Origin: Paracoccaceae bacterium
GTDB taxonomy: Bacteria; Pseudomonadota; Alphaproteobacteria; Rhodobacterales; Rhodobacteraceae
Direction: 5' to 3'
Length of the DNA: 64,000 bases
NCBI GenBank assembly: GCA_016938875.1
Contig: JAFGTV010000001.1
Span: 62,001 to 126,000 of the forward strand
The notes under the pieces: generated by a model
What the model was told of the DNA's origin: nothing
Databases searched by the model: none
The model's input: the letters and a program-made list of their open reading frames with translations, nothing else
Part shown: positions 49,743-58,798 of the stretch, in pieces
How the letters are laid out: each line of letters begins with the position of its first letter
Numbering within the stretch: position 1 is the stretch's first letter
Translations under genes and position numbers: made by a program

Positions 49743-50030
49743 ATGTCCATCGACATCGACACCGCACGCCGGGTGGCGCATCTGGCCCGGATCGCCGTGA
49801 AAGAGGATGACCTGCCCGCGTTGGCCCGCGAGTTGTCGGGCATCCTGACCTTCATGGAACAGCTGAACGAGGTCGACGTCGAGGGGGTCGAGCCGATGAC
49901 ATCGGTCACCCCCATGCGGCTGAAACGGCGCGCCGACGTGGTGACCGACGGCAACATGCAGGACAAGATCCTGTCCAATGCCCCCGACGCCCGCGAGGGG
50001 TTTTTCGCGGTGCCCAAGGTGGTGGAGTGA
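49743..50030 (+). CDS. gatC: Glu-tRNA(Gln)/Asp-tRNA(Asn) amidotransferase subunit C
   Basis: 95 residues; ATG 49743 follows an AAAGGCGG ribosome site. It is a typical Gat[18 protein letters not shown] at the start, [19 protein letters not shown] in the middle, and [14 protein letters not shown] at the end. It stabilises GatA within the GatCAB complex that makes Gln-tRNA by transamidation. The stop lies just before the gatA start; gatB is not in this window. The 212-base gap upstream shows no supportable feature beyond this ribosome site. Confidence 0.95.
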   Translation: MSIDIDTARRVAHLARIAVKEDDLPALARELSGILTFMEQLNEVDVEGVEPMTSVTPMRLKRRADVVTDGNMQDKILSNAPDAREGFFAVPKVVE

Positions 50031-50035
50031 GTGTC

Positions 50036-51523
50036 ATGAGTGATCTGAGCAAGCTGACCCTGGCCGAGGCCCGCGATGCCCTGCGCGCCGGCGAGACCAC
50101 CTCGGTTGCCCTGACCCAGGCGTGCCTGAGCGAAATCGAAGCGGCGGGGGCGCTGAACGCCTTTGTCCACATGACGCCCGAGATCGCGCTGGAACAGGCG
50201 CGCGCCGCCGACGCCAGGATCGCCACGGGCGATGCCCCCGCGATGTGCGGCATGCCCCTGGGGATCAAGGATCTGTTCTGCACCAAGGGGGTGCCCAGCC
50301 AGGCCGCCAGCCGGATCCTGGAGGGATTTCGCCCGGAATACGAATCCACCGTCACCCAGAACCTGTGGGATGCCGGTGCGGTGATGCTGGGCAAACTGAA
50401 CATGGACGAGTTCGCGATGGGCAGTTCCAACGAGACCTCGACCTATGGCAACGTGGTCAACCCCTGGCGGCGCGGCAACGACGACGCGCCGCTGACCCCG
50501 GGCGGCAGTTCGGGGGGCTCGGCCAGCGCGGTGGCGGCCGATCTGTGCCTGGCCGCGACCGGCACCGATACCGGCGGGTCGATCCGCCAGCCTGCGGCCT
50601 TTGTCGGGATCACCGGGTTGAAACCCACCTATGGGCGCTGCTCGCGCTGGGGGGTGGTGGCCTTTGCCTCGTCGCTGGACCAGGCCGGGCCAATGACCAA
50701 GACGGTGCAGGATGCCGCGATCATGCTGGGCGCGATGGCCGGGCATGACGCCAAGGATTCGACCAGCGCCGACCTGCCCGTGCCCGATTTCGAGGCGATG
50801 CTGACCGGCGACATCCGCGGCAAGACGATCGGCATCCCCGCCGAATACCGCATGGAGGGCATGCCCGAAGAGATCGAGGCCCTGTGGACCCGGGGCGCCG
50901 AGATGCTGCGCGACGCGGGCGCGAAGATCGTGGATATCAGCCTGCCGCACACCAAGTACGCGCTGCCCGCCTATTACGTGATCGCGCCCGCCGAGGCGTC
51001 CAGCAACCTGGCGCGCTATGACGGGGTGCGCTATGGCCACCGCGCCAAGCTGGCCCAGGGCGACGGCATCGTGCAGATGTATGAAAAGACCCGCGCCGAG
51101 GGGTTCGGCCCCGAGGTGCAGCGCCGGGTGATGATCGGCACCTATGTGCTGTCGGCGGGGTTCTATGACGCCTATTACAACCGCGCCCGCAAGGTGCGCG
51201 CGCTGATCAAGCGGGACTTCGAGACCGTGTTCGCCGATGGGGTCGATGCGATCCTGACGCCCGCCACGCCCTCGGCCGCGTTCGGGCTGGGCGAGATGGC
51301 CGAGGCCGACCCGGTGCAGATGTATCTCAACGACGTGTTCACGGTGACGGTCAACCTGGCCGGCCTGCCGGGCATCGCGGTGCCCGCAGGGCTGGACAAG
51401 CAGGGGCTGCCGCTGGGGCTGCAACTGATCGGGCGGCCGTGGGAAGAGGGCGATCTGCTGAATACCGCACAAGTGCTTGAGCGCGCCGCGGGCTTTGTTT
51501 CCAAGCCGGGGAAATGGTGGTAG
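50036..51523 (+). CDS. gatA: Glu-tRNA(Gln)/Asp-tRNA(Asn) amidotransferase subunit A
   Basis: Amidase-signature subunit that releases ammonia from glutamine for Gln-tRNA formation. It has 495 residues from ATG 50036, which has GGAG eight bases upstream; a GTG at 50027 overlapping the gatC stop is an alternative. The Ser-cisSer-Lys triad is visible: lysine in [27 protein letters not shown], and [42 protein letters not shown] confirms GatA rather than a general amidase. Confidence 0.96.
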   Translation: MSDLSKLTLAEARDALRAGETTSVALTQACLSEIEAAGALNAFVHMTPEIALEQARAADARIATGDAPAMCGMPLGIKDLFCTKGVPSQAASRILEGFRPEYESTVTQNLWDAGAVMLGKLNMDEFAMGSSNETSTYGNVVNPWRRGNDDAPLTPGGSSGGSASAVAADLCLAATGTDTGGSIRQPAAFVGITGLKPTYGRCSRWGVVAFASSLDQAGPMTKTVQDAAIMLGAMAGHDAKDSTSADLPVPDFEAMLTGDIRGKTIGIPAEYRMEGMPEEIEALWTRGAEMLRDAGAKIVDISLPHTKYALPAYYVIAPAEASSNLARYDGVRYGHRAKLAQGDGIVQMYEKTRAEGFGPEVQRRVMIGTYVLSAGFYDAYYNRARKVRALIKRDFETVFADGVDAILTPATPSAAFGLGEMAEADPVQMYLNDVFTVTVNLAGLPGIAVPAGLDKQGLPLGLQLIGRPWEEGDLLNTAQVLERAAGFVSKPGKWW

Positions 51524-51561
51524 ACGCTGCGCCCAATTGAAACCACAGCGGGGTAGGTGAG

Positions 51562-52188
51562 ATGCGGCTTGGTCTGAGTGTTCTGGCGGTGCTGGCACTG
51601 GGCGCATGCGATCCCAAGGTGCCCGATTCCGCCGCCGGGGCGGGGTTTGACAGCTATTCGGCCTATAGCGCGCGTCGCGAAACCGCCCTGCATTCCGAGA
51701 TGACCGTGCGCCCGCCCGTCCAGGATGGGGCGCAGGGCGGGACACTGGCGCCGATGTCTGCGCTGGATCCGCAGGCCGGCGTGGTGCCCGCGACCGACAA
51801 CCCCGGCCTGTCGGATGAGCAGAATTTCGCCGCCGTCGCCTCGCGCGAAACCATCGAGAGCGATCGGGAACGGTTGCAGGCCCAGCGCCAGGAATACATC
51901 CAGGTCGCCCCGACCGCGATCCCCAGCCGCAGTGGCGACAGCGGCCCCAATATCGTGCAATTCGCCCTGAGCACCACCAACCGGGTGGGCGAGGAACGCT
52001 ATCGCCGCGGGATGTTCGGCAAATCGCAATTCGCGCGCAACTGTGGCCGCTATGCCTCGTCCGATCTGGCGCAAGAGGCGTTCCTCAAGGCCGGCGGCCC
52101 GCAGCGGGACCGGCTGAACCTGGATCCCGATGGCGACGGGTTTGCCTGCTACTGGGATCCCACCCCGTTCCGCCAGGCGGTGAACTAG
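51562..52188 (+). CDS. Putative lipoprotein with C-terminal excalibur-like calcium-binding motif
   Basis: 208 residues with a lipobox (LALGAC) giving a lipidated cysteine near residue 16. The middle region (about 20-140) is polar and low in structure. The C-terminus carries an excalibur-type block: FARNCGRYASSDLAQEAFLKAGG followed by LDPDGDGFACYWD, with a DxDxDG-like calcium loop and paired cysteines. Such domains occur in extracytoplasmic, often cell-wall-associated proteins. It lies just upstream of the amidase gene, so a peptidoglycan link is possible. Confidence 0.75.
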   Translation: MRLGLSVLAVLALGACDPKVPDSAAGAGFDSYSAYSARRETALHSEMTVRPPVQDGAQGGTLAPMSALDPQAGVVPATDNPGLSDEQNFAAVASRETIESDRERLQAQRQEYIQVAPTAIPSRSGDSGPNIVQFALSTTNRVGEERYRRGMFGKSQFARNCGRYASSDLAQEAFLKAGGPQRDRLNLDPDGDGFACYWDPTPFRQAVN

Positions 52189-52193
52189 GCGCG

Positions 52194-52895
52194 ATGGATC
52201 CGCTCTGGCGGCCCTCGCCCAATTGCGGGCCGCGGCGCGGGGGCGTGCTGCCCGACATGATCGTGCTGCACTATACCGCGATGGTGGATGCCGAGGCCGC
52301 CTTGGCGCGCCTGTGCGATCCCGGCGCCGAGGTGTCGGCGCATTACCTGATCGCCCGCGACGGTCGGCTGTTCCAGATGGTCGAAGAGGGCGCGCGCGCC
52401 TGGCATGCCGGGGCGGGCCAATGGGGGGCGGTATGCGATGTCAACTCGCGCTCGATCGGGATCGAGCTGGACAATGACGGGGCGCAGCCGTTTTCCCAGC
52501 CGCTGATGCAAACGCTTGAGGGGCTGTTGCCCGGTATCATGGCGCGCTGGGGCATCGGTGCGCCGCGGGTGATCGCCCATTCCGACATGGCGCCGGGGCG
52601 TAAATCCGATCCGGGCCGGCGGTTCGACTGGCGCCGCCTGGCGCGGCAGGGGCTGTCGATCTGGCCCGATCCGGACGTCGCCCCCGCCGATCCCACCCCG
52701 CCGGACGAGGCCATGTTTCGCGTCGCCACCGCGCGCATCGGTTATGGCGCCGACTGGCCCACCGCGGATGTGCTGGAGGCGCTGCGCCAACGCTTTCGCC
52801 CCTGGGCGCACGGCCCCTTGGGCGCCGAGGACATGGCGCTGGCCCGCACCCTGGCGCGCCGCTTTCCCGTTGACGCGCCCCCGGCCAGTTCCTAA
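52194..52895 (+). CDS. N-acetylmuramoyl-L-alanine amidase (AmiD/AmpD type)
   Basis: A 233-residue Amidase_2-fold zinc amidase cleaving the lactyl-peptide bond of muropeptides. Zinc ligands fit: first His in MIVLHYTAM, second His in RVIAHSDMAPGRKSDPG with the following Asp. The blocks SAHYLIARDGRLFQMVEE and SIGIELDNDG are also present. No N-terminal signal peptide is visible, favouring cytoplasmic AmpD-like recycling, although the length and C-terminal peptidoglycan-binding-like helices (DVLEALRQRFRPW) resemble AmiD. Its stop lies nine bases before the RNase P RNA. Confidence 0.9.
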   Translation: MDPLWRPSPNCGPRRGGVLPDMIVLHYTAMVDAEAALARLCDPGAEVSAHYLIARDGRLFQMVEEGARAWHAGAGQWGAVCDVNSRSIGIELDNDGAQPFSQPLMQTLEGLLPGIMARWGIGAPRVIAHSDMAPGRKSDPGRRFDWRRLARQGLSIWPDPDVAPADPTPPDEAMFRVATARIGYGADWPTADVLEALRQRFRPWAHGPLGAEDMALARTLARRFPVDAPPASS

Positions 52896-52904
52896 GTGGA
52901 TCAG

Positions 52905-53282
52905 GCGCGGATGGCTGGATGGCCGCGGGGGGGCGCCCCCCGAGGAAAGTCCGGACTCCACGAAGCAACGGTGCCGGGTAACGCCCGGCGGGGGAAACCC
53001 CAGGGAAAGCGCCACAGAGAACAGACCGCCCCTGTCCGCAGGGGTAAGGGTGAAACGGTGGGGCAAGAGCCCACCGCGGGACTGGCAACAGGACCGGCAC
53101 GGCAAGCCCCACCGGGAGCAATGCCGAATAGGGATCCCGCGCGGCGCGTCCGCAGGGCAGCTTCGGCCCAGGGATCCGGGTTGGCAGCTAGAGCGGGTCG
53201 GTAACGGCCCGCCCAGAGGAATGGTCATCCAGGGGGCGCGCAAGCGTTCCCGGACAGAATCCGGCTTACAGGCCATCCGCGC
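52905..53282 (+). ncRNA. rnpB: RNase P RNA (bacterial class A)
   Basis: Catalytic RNA that matures tRNA 5' ends. The P1 helix is defined by GCGCGGATGGC at the 5' end and its perfect complement GCCATCCGCGC at the 3' end. The universal P4 core is present on both sides (GAGGAAAGTCCGGACTCC and ACAGAATCCGGCTTACAGGC), as is AGAGGAATGG ahead of it. The length, about 378 bases, is normal. ORF-track entries over this region are spurious. The 5' end is within ten bases of the amidase stop, so its promoter must lie inside that coding region or further upstream. Confidence 0.95.
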
Positions 53283-53381
53283 GACATTCCGACCATTGGG
53301 GAACCGCGGGCTTTGCGGTTAGGCTTGCCCTTGGGGGTATGCCCCGGAAACGCGCCCAGCCAAAGGGATGGATCAAGCCAC

Positions 53382-54095
53382 ATGAGTTTTGTCAAAACAC
53401 TGGCCACCCTCGCCGTCGGTTTCGCCGCGGCCAAGGGCATGGAGAAATTCCAGAAGATGGGCGGCGGCGCGGGCCTGGCCCGGTCGATGCAATCGGCGGC
53501 CTCGGGCGGCAAGATCGGCCCGCAGGTCGGCGCGCTGCTGGAACGCATGCAGGTGCCCGGCGGGGCCGGGGCGCTGGGCGAGACGCTGAAAAAGCTGGGC
53601 GGCCAGGTGCAGGGTACGGGCGATGGCGCGGCGATGGGTCTGGGCGGGCTGATGTCCGCGCTGGGCGGCGCGGCCTGGGCCGGTTCCGGAAACGCGCGCG
53701 ACATGCTGGGTGCATTGGGCAGCGGCACGCCGCCCTCGGGCACGATGGAGCTGAACGCCCAGCTGATGATCCGGGCGATGATACAGGCCGCGCGCGCCGA
53801 TGGCGAGATCGACGCCGACGAGCAGGCGCGCCTGGACGAGGTGTTGGAGGATCTGGACCTGGACGAGCGCGCCTTTGTCGCCGCCGAGATGGCCCGCCCC
53901 GTGGATCCCGAGGCGCTGGCCGCCGAAACCGGCTCGCACCAGCGCACGGCGGTCTATGCGGTTTCGGTGGTCACCACCAACATGGATAGCCCCGCGGAAC
54001 GCGCCTATCTGGACCGCCTGGCAGCCGCACTGCACCTGGGGGCCGCGGCCCGTCAGCGGGTGCACAAGGCGATGCGCCTGCCGCAGGTTCTGTAA
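53382..54095 (+). CDS. DUF533/TerB-like protein (YebE family)
   Basis: 237 residues from ATG 53382. The N-terminal half is Gly/Ala-rich and of low complexity (about 10-120). The C-terminal half is a helical TerB-like domain: MELNAQLMIRAMIQAARADGEIDADEQARL with acidic metal-binding-type residues, and AVYAVSVVTTNMDSPAERAYLDRLA. E. coli YebE belongs to this group and responds to envelope stress; no molecular function is known. It follows rnpB by about 100 bases. Confidence 0.84.
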   Translation: MSFVKTLATLAVGFAAAKGMEKFQKMGGGAGLARSMQSAASGGKIGPQVGALLERMQVPGGAGALGETLKKLGGQVQGTGDGAAMGLGGLMSALGGAAWAGSGNARDMLGALGSGTPPSGTMELNAQLMIRAMIQAARADGEIDADEQARLDEVLEDLDLDERAFVAAEMARPVDPEALAAETGSHQRTAVYAVSVVTTNMDSPAERAYLDRLAAALHLGAAARQRVHKAMRLPQVL

Positions 54096-54204
54096 CCCGC
54101 GCGGGGGCCCAGAACCCGCTTGACTCGGGGGCTTGGATCGCTACAACGCGGGCTTCATGGATTTTAAGGGCGGCCCCGTGCCGCCCGCGCGACGGAGACC
54201 TCAA

Positions 54205-54372
54205 ATGGCGAAGCCGACCACCATCAAGATCCGCCTGAACTCGACCGCGGGCACCGGGCATTTCTACGTGACCAAGAAGAACGCCCGCACGATGACCGAG
54301 AAAATGGTGATCAAGAAATACGACCCCGTCGTGCGCAAGCACGTCGAGTACAAAGAAGGCAAGATCAAGTAA
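54205..54372 (+). CDS. rpmG: 50S ribosomal protein L33
   Basis: 55 residues, [21 protein letters not shown] at the start and [18 protein letters not shown] at the end, which is the cysteine-free proteobacterial L33 form. ATG 54205 has GGAGACC upstream. It is monocistronic, with its own terminator, as is usual in alphaproteobacteria. Confidence 0.97.
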   Translation: MAKPTTIKIRLNSTAGTGHFYVTKKNARTMTEKMVIKKYDPVVRKHVEYKEGKIK

Positions 54373-54399
54373 GCCTTCTTCGTTCGGGACAGATAGACC

Positions 54400-54423
54400 G
54401 GGCCGTGCCTTTGGGTGCGGCCC
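54400..54423 (+). terminator. Terminator after rpmG
   Basis: GGGCCG and CGGCCC enclose further pairs (two G-U, then CC/GG) around a 4-base loop, giving a 10-bp stem followed by TTGTCGTTT. It lies 28 bases after the rpmG stop and faces the convergent lysR-type gene. Confidence 0.7.
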
Positions 54424-54460
54424 TTGTCGTTTGGGGCGGGGGCGTCACGGCGACGGCGGG

Positions 54461-55426
54461 CTATAGAACGCGCAGCCGCCCGCCCAGCCAGGGCAGTTCG
54501 GCGGTGACCGTGTCGACCACGATCTCTTGCAGCAGGGGGCGCAGGCGGGCGGCCATCCGTGCGGGCATGTCACCCATGATCCCCGTGCGCGCACTTAGCA
54601 CGATGCGGCGCGTCAGCGGCGCCAGCGGCAGGTCCATCACCGTCACCGCGTCGTGGAACCGGCGCGCATGCAGCCATCCCAGCGGCGTCAGAATCGTCCA
54701 GCCCGCGCCGCCCGCCACCATCGCCATGATCGCGTGATAGCTATCCAGTTCGAACCGGCAGGTGGGGCGCAGGGCCTGATCGTTCAGATGGGCGGCGATC
54801 TGGCGCCCCATCTGGTGGCGCTGGGTGTATTGCACGAATGGCAAATCCATCAGCTGGGCCAGCACATCGCCGCGGCCCCCGATCCGCCCGCGGGGGGCTG
54901 CGACGACAAAGGGTTCCTCCAGCAGCGGGTGTATCTCCAGTGCCGCGGCGGTCTGGCCGGGATCGGCGGCGACCGCGACATCCAGCGTGCGCGCATCCAG
55001 CAACCCCAACAACCTGTGGCTGGGCCCGGTTTCCAGGTGAAACCGGCTGCGGGTCAACTCGCCCGCCATGTCCGACAGCAGGCGCGGCGTTACGTCGGCC
55101 TCGAAATCCTCGATCATGCCCAGCCGCAGCAGCGGCAGCGCGGCCAGATCCCGCGCGGCGATCTCGGCGCGGGCCTGGTGTGCCTCGGACAGGATGACGT
55201 GGGCGCGGCGCAGGAACATCGCCCCCTCGGGCGTCAGGGCCATGGGGCGCACGCTGCGCTCCAGCAATGCGGCCCCCAGCGCGCTTTCCAGGGTGGCAAG
55301 CTGTTGCGAAACCGCCGAGACGCTGGCCCCCAGCCGCCGCGCCGCCGCCGACAGCGTGCCCTCTTCGGCGCTGGCCAGGAATACCTCGATTCCCCATAGC
55401 GTGATACGGCCGGGCGGCTGGCCCAT
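54461..55426 (-). CDS. LysR-family transcriptional regulator
   Basis: 321 residues. The N-terminal winged helix-turn-helix is clear (VFLASAEEGTLSAAARRLGASVSAVSQQLATLESALGAALLER), followed by a periplasmic-binding-like effector domain. It is transcribed away from the omega-aminotransferase gene 126 bases apart, with a dyad between them; LysR regulators generally control the adjacent divergent gene. The inducer is unknown, probably an amine or keto acid tied to the transaminase. Confidence 0.9.
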   Translation of the reverse strand: MGQPPGRITLWGIEVFLASAEEGTLSAAARRLGASVSAVSQQLATLESALGAALLERSVRPMALTPEGAMFLRRAHVILSEAHQARAEIAARDLAALPLLRLGMIEDFEADVTPRLLSDMAGELTRSRFHLETGPSHRLLGLLDARTLDVAVAADPGQTAAALEIHPLLEEPFVVAAPRGRIGGRGDVLAQLMDLPFVQYTQRHQMGRQIAAHLNDQALRPTCRFELDSYHAIMAMVAGGAGWTILTPLGWLHARRFHDAVTVMDLPLAPLTRRIVLSARTGIMGDMPARMAARLRPLLQEIVVDTVTAELPWLGGRLRVL

Positions 55427-55479
55427 TGTGCACTCCGGTCGGTTCCGTCTGCCCCGACGCTACGGCCCCGGCGGCGCCC

Positions 55480-55497
55480 GCGCAACGGCGATTGCGC
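55480..55497. promoter_or_regulatory. Candidate LysR-type operator GCGCAA-N6-TTGCGC
   Basis: A perfect 6-6-6 inverted repeat lies in the lysR/aminotransferase divergent region, 55 bases before the aminotransferase ATG and on the lysR leader. The size and placement fit a LysR recognition site. The classic T-N11-A core is not met exactly. TATAGC 15 bases beyond could serve as a -10 for the aminotransferase gene. Confidence 0.5.
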
Positions 55498-55552
55498 ATG
55501 GCGCGGCGCGGATATAGCCTGCGCCCACACCGCCCATCAGGAGCCTGAACTC

Positions 55553-56923
55553 ATGCCCGATACCGCCCTCAACAGCTGGGAATCCCGCGCCGAGGCGCAT
55601 ACTTTCTACGGCTTCACCGACCTGCCCACGATCCACGACCGCGGCACCGTGGTGCTGACCCATGGCGAGGGGCCCTATGTCGTCGACACCCACGGGCGGC
55701 GCTATCTGGATGCCAATTCTGGGCTGTGGAACATGGTCGCCGGGTTCGACCATCCGGGCCTGGCAGAGGCGGCCAAGGCGCAATATGACCGCTTTCCCGG
55801 CTATCACGCGTTTTTCGGGCGGATGTCGGACCAGACCGTGATGCTGAGCGAGCGCCTGGTCGAGGTCTCTCCGTTCACGGACGGGCGGGTGTTCTACACC
55901 AACTCGGGGTCCGAGGCGAACGACACGCTGGTCAAGATGCTGTGGTTCCTGGCCCGTGCCGAGGGCAAGCCCGAGCGGTGCAAGATCCTGACCCGCAAGA
56001 ACGCCTATCACGGGGTCACGGCGGTGTCCGCCTCGATGACCGGCAAGCCCTATAACGAGGTTTTCGGCCTGCCGCTGCCGGGGTTCTTGCACCTGAGCTG
56101 TCCGCATTACTGGCGCGAGGGGCGACCGGGCGAAAGCGAGGCCGAGTTCACCGCCCGTATGGCGAGCGAGTTGGAGGAGGTGATCGCGCGCGAGGGGGCC
56201 GACACCATCGCGGCGTTCTTCGCCGAACCGATCATGGGCGCGGGCGGGGTGATCCCCCCCAGCGCGGGCTATTTCCAGGCCATCGCGCCGATCCTGAAAC
56301 GCCACGGCATCCCGCTGATCTCGGACGAGGTGATCTGCGGGTTCGGCCGCACCGGGCAGGTTTGGGGCTGTGAAACCTACGATTTCATGCCCGATGCGAT
56401 CATCAGTTCCAAGGCGCTGACGGCGGGGTATTTCCCGATGGGGGCGGTGATCCTGGGCCCCGATCTGTCGGACCGCCTGCACGCCGCCGCCGAGGCGGTC
56501 GAGGAGTTTCCCCACGGCTTTACCGCCTCGGGGCACCCGGTGGGTTGTGCCATCGCGCTCAAGGCGATCGACGTGATCCTGAACGAGGGGCTGTTGGAAA
56601 ACGTGCGCGCGCTGACGCCCCGGTTCGAGGCCGGGATGGCCCGGCTGGCCGAGCATCCCAATATCGGCGAATGGCGCGGCAAGGGATTGATGGGCGCGCT
56701 GGAGGCGGTGGCCGACAAGGACACCAAGACGCCCTTTGCGTCGGACCTGTCGGTGTCGGAACGGATCGCCAACACCTGTACCGATCACGGGCTGATCTGT
56801 CGCCCGCTGGGCCAGTCCATCGTGCTGTGCCCGCCCTTCATCATGACCCAGGCGCAGATGGACGAGATGTTCGACAAGCTGGGCGCGGCGCTGAACGCGG
56901 TGTTCAAGGGGTTGGCGGCCTAG
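55553..56923 (+). CDS. Class III omega-aminotransferase
   Basis: A 456-residue PLP enzyme. The substrate-loop GYHAFFGRMSDQTVMLSE, the PLP-phosphate block YTNSGSEANDT, the aspartate in LISDEVICGFGRTG and the lysine in ISSKALTAGYFPMGAVI are visible. From memory the sequence is very close to the characterised Paracoccus denitrificans omega-transaminase, which takes amines and beta-alanine with pyruvate. It is probably controlled by the divergent LysR regulator. Taurine or putrescine as natural donor cannot be excluded. Confidence 0.92.
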   Translation: MPDTALNSWESRAEAHTFYGFTDLPTIHDRGTVVLTHGEGPYVVDTHGRRYLDANSGLWNMVAGFDHPGLAEAAKAQYDRFPGYHAFFGRMSDQTVMLSERLVEVSPFTDGRVFYTNSGSEANDTLVKMLWFLARAEGKPERCKILTRKNAYHGVTAVSASMTGKPYNEVFGLPLPGFLHLSCPHYWREGRPGESEAEFTARMASELEEVIAREGADTIAAFFAEPIMGAGGVIPPSAGYFQAIAPILKRHGIPLISDEVICGFGRTGQVWGCETYDFMPDAIISSKALTAGYFPMGAVILGPDLSDRLHAAAEAVEEFPHGFTASGHPVGCAIALKAIDVILNEGLLENVRALTPRFEAGMARLAEHPNIGEWRGKGLMGALEAVADKDTKTPFASDLSVSERIANTCTDHGLICRPLGQSIVLCPPFIMTQAQMDEMFDKLGAALNAVFKGLAA

Positions 56924-56959
56924 GGCAGGGCGCCGTCACCGCACGACCCAAAGGGAGAG

Positions 56960-56982
56960 AGGGGCGCAACGAGCGCCCCTTT
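56960..56982 (+). terminator. Terminator after the omega-aminotransferase
   Basis: AGGGGCGC-aacga-GCGCCCCT, an 8-bp perfect stem with a 5-base loop, followed by TTC. It lies between convergent genes, 37 bases after the aminotransferase stop. The T run is short. Confidence 0.6.
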
Positions 56983-57020
56983 CGGACAGCGGCGCCATGC
57001 GGGCGCCACGTCCTGACCGT

Positions 57021-57494
57021 TCAGAAGCTGAAGATGTCGCCGATATTCTCGATGATCGCCACGAGAAGCATCGCACCGACGATCACCAGCAGCATCCACC
57101 AAAAGAACTGGAACACGATCGCCCCGGCGCCAAGGCTGGTGCCATAGACGGCATAGCGCCAATTCTCGCGCAGCACCCCCGAGATCACCGACAGCACCAC
57201 CGCGATGGCCCCCAGGATCGGCGCGGCCAGCGCCAGATAGGCCGAAAACGGGGTGGCCTGAACCTCGGGCTCCGGTTTGGGTAGGCCAAGGAAGGAGCGC
57301 CAGGCAGAGCGTTTGATCTCTCCGGCGATCTCGCCGATCTGGCTGGCGGCAGAGGGTTTCGGCTCGAAGGTCGGGCCAATGATCTGGATAAAGACGAGCG
57401 CCAGCGCGAGCGCCCCGATCCCCACGGCCCAAATACCCCAGCTCCGAAACGGGGCTGGCCATTTTCCATCTGATGCGTTGGTTTGACTGTCCAT
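57021..57494 (-). CDS. Membrane protein of unknown function
   Basis: 157 residues from ATG 57494 (the track start at 57554 lacks a ribosome site). Three or four hydrophobic segments: about 16-36 (WGIWAVGIGALALALVFIQIIG), 85-108 (LALAAPILGAIAVVLSVISGV), 118-150 (VFQFFWWMLLVIVGAMLLVAII). An amphipathic region rich in Glu, Lys and Ser lies between the first two. I do not recognise the family. It lies upstream of neither a clear operon partner nor a terminator. Confidence 0.65.
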   Translation of the reverse strand: MDSQTNASDGKWPAPFRSWGIWAVGIGALALALVFIQIIGPTFEPKPSAASQIGEIAGEIKRSAWRSFLGLPKPEPEVQATPFSAYLALAAPILGAIAVVLSVISGVLRENWRYAVYGTSLGAGAIVFQFFWWMLLVIVGAMLLVAIIENIGDIFSF

Positions 57495-57593
57495 AGCGGC
57501 AGTATATGCGCAACTATGGCAAAAGTTTGGAAGGGAAACGACGTGCGGACCCACGCGTCGCGACTGAGGGCGATCCTTGTGGCCGGGGCGGTG

Positions 57594-58139
57594 CTAGCCG
57601 TTCATCTTGGAGAGCTTTTGCTGCAACTCGGCCAGTTGCTTCTTGATCTCGTCCAGGTCGGTGGCGTCGTCCTGGCTGCCGGGGGTCGTGCTCGCCGGGG
57701 TCGGCCAGCCGCCGGTCATCGCCTTTAGAAACGCCTCTTGCTGGGCCTGCATCGCCTCGAAGCCGGGAACGGCGGCGATGGGGTTTATCTTGCCCATATT
57801 CTCGATCATCTTGGACTGGCCGTCGCGCAGCATCTCGAAACTGGCGGCCAGGAACTGCGGCACGACGCTTTGGGTCGAGGTGGTATAGCTGCGCACCAGA
57901 TCGGTCAGCACGTTGATCGGCAGGACGCTTTCGCCCTTGCTTTCGTGCTCGGCGATGATCTGCAACAGGTATTGCCGGGTCAGGTCGTCACCGCTTTTCA
58001 GGTCGATGATCTGGACTTCGCGGCCCTCGCGGATCACCCGGGCGATATCCTCTAGCGTGACGTAATCGCTGGTCTCGGTGTTGTAGAGACGGCGGCTGGC
58101 ATAGCGTTTGATCAGCAGCGGCTGTTTCGCGTCGGTCAC
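57594..58139 (-). CDS. phaR: Polyhydroxyalkanoate synthesis repressor PhaR
   Basis: 181 residues from GTG 58139 with GGGAGAGG upstream. The N-terminal PhaR DNA-binding domain reads LLIKRYASRRLYNTETSDYVTLEDIARVIREG, followed by the PHB-accumulation regulatory region and a C-terminal Gln/Lys coiled coil (DEIKKQLAELQQKLSKM). PhaR represses phasin genes and is released when it binds nascent PHA granules. Two perfect PhaR sites lie in the phaP promoter next door; its own upstream region has only a degenerate GCTGC/GCAGC repeat. Confidence 0.95.
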   Translation of the reverse strand: MTDAKQPLLIKRYASRRLYNTETSDYVTLEDIARVIREGREVQIIDLKSGDDLTRQYLLQIIAEHESKGESVLPINVLTDLVRSYTTSTQSVVPQFLAASFEMLRDGQSKMIENMGKINPIAAVPGFEAMQAQQEAFLKAMTGGWPTPASTTPGSQDDATDLDEIKKQLAELQQKLSKMNG

Positions 58140-58205
58140 GGGTGCCTCTCCCTAGATGGTGCTGCCATTTTCTGCAGCGCGACAAAGGTTACGCGCAGCC
58201 GCAGC

Positions 58206-58237
58206 AAAAAGAAAGGGCGGGCACAAGCGGCCCGCCC
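58206..58237 (-). terminator. Intrinsic terminator after phaP
   Basis: On the minus strand GGGCGGGC-cgcttgt-GCCCGCCC forms a perfect 8-bp GC stem followed by TTTCTTTTT. It lies about 55 bases after the phaP stop and about 70 before phaR, so phaP is a separate transcript. Confidence 0.88.
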
Positions 58238-58291
58238 TGGTAGGGGGCCACGACCCGGTAAAGGGGTCGTGGGCAATCGTGTCGCTGCTGC

Positions 58292-58741
58292 TTATTTCGC
58301 AGCGGCGGTCGCTTTCTTGGCGGCCTTGGTGGCCTCGGCGGTGGCTTTGGTCATCGCCGAGGTCGCATCCTCGGAGAAGTCCTTGCCAGCGGCCAGCATC
58401 AGTTCGACGGTTTCCATCTGAACCTTCTTGGCCACTTCGGCAAAGGCGGCCATGTTCTCGGCGGCCATTTCCGCGGCGGTCGATGCGAAATCGGTCATCG
58501 CCTTGGTGTAATCGGTCGGCTCGTCCTTGACGGCGGTGATCGTGCTGGCCTTGGCCAGGGTGTCCTTGGTCCATTTGGCCGAGATTTCGGTCGATTTCTC
58601 GGCCGCCTCAAGCGCAACTTTGGACATCTTTTCGGCCATGGTGGCCTGGGTCTTGAACGCGTCCTGCATCGCCGTCGGGTCCATCGAGAAGGTGGACATC
58701 ATGTCTTGCATCATCTTGGTGAAGTCTTGTGCGTCGGCCAT
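58292..58741 (-). CDS. phaP: Phasin (PHA granule-associated protein)
   Basis: 149 residues, all helical and very rich in Ala, Met, Lys and Glu, with no cysteine or membrane helix. It starts MADAQDFTKMMQDMMSTFSMDP and ends in an Ala/Lys tail (ATKAAKKATAAAK) as typical phasins do. It coats PHA granules and controls their size. The ATG has GGAGAG upstream. It is preceded by a near-consensus promoter with two PhaR sites and followed by a strong terminator. Confidence 0.93.
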   Translation of the reverse strand: MADAQDFTKMMQDMMSTFSMDPTAMQDAFKTQATMAEKMSKVALEAAEKSTEISAKWTKDTLAKASTITAVKDEPTDYTKAMTDFASTAAEMAAENMAAFAEVAKKVQMETVELMLAAGKDFSEDATSAMTKATAEATKAAKKATAAAK

Positions 58742-58798
58742 TTTATCTCTCCATGTTCCGGGCGGTTTTGGCCCGTTCGGTGTTCTATTCCTGAACAG

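Noticed and set aside
52896-53322. Plus- and minus-strand ORFs over 52896-53322
   Set aside because: They coincide with the RNase P RNA, whose conserved core and P1 helix are unmistakable.
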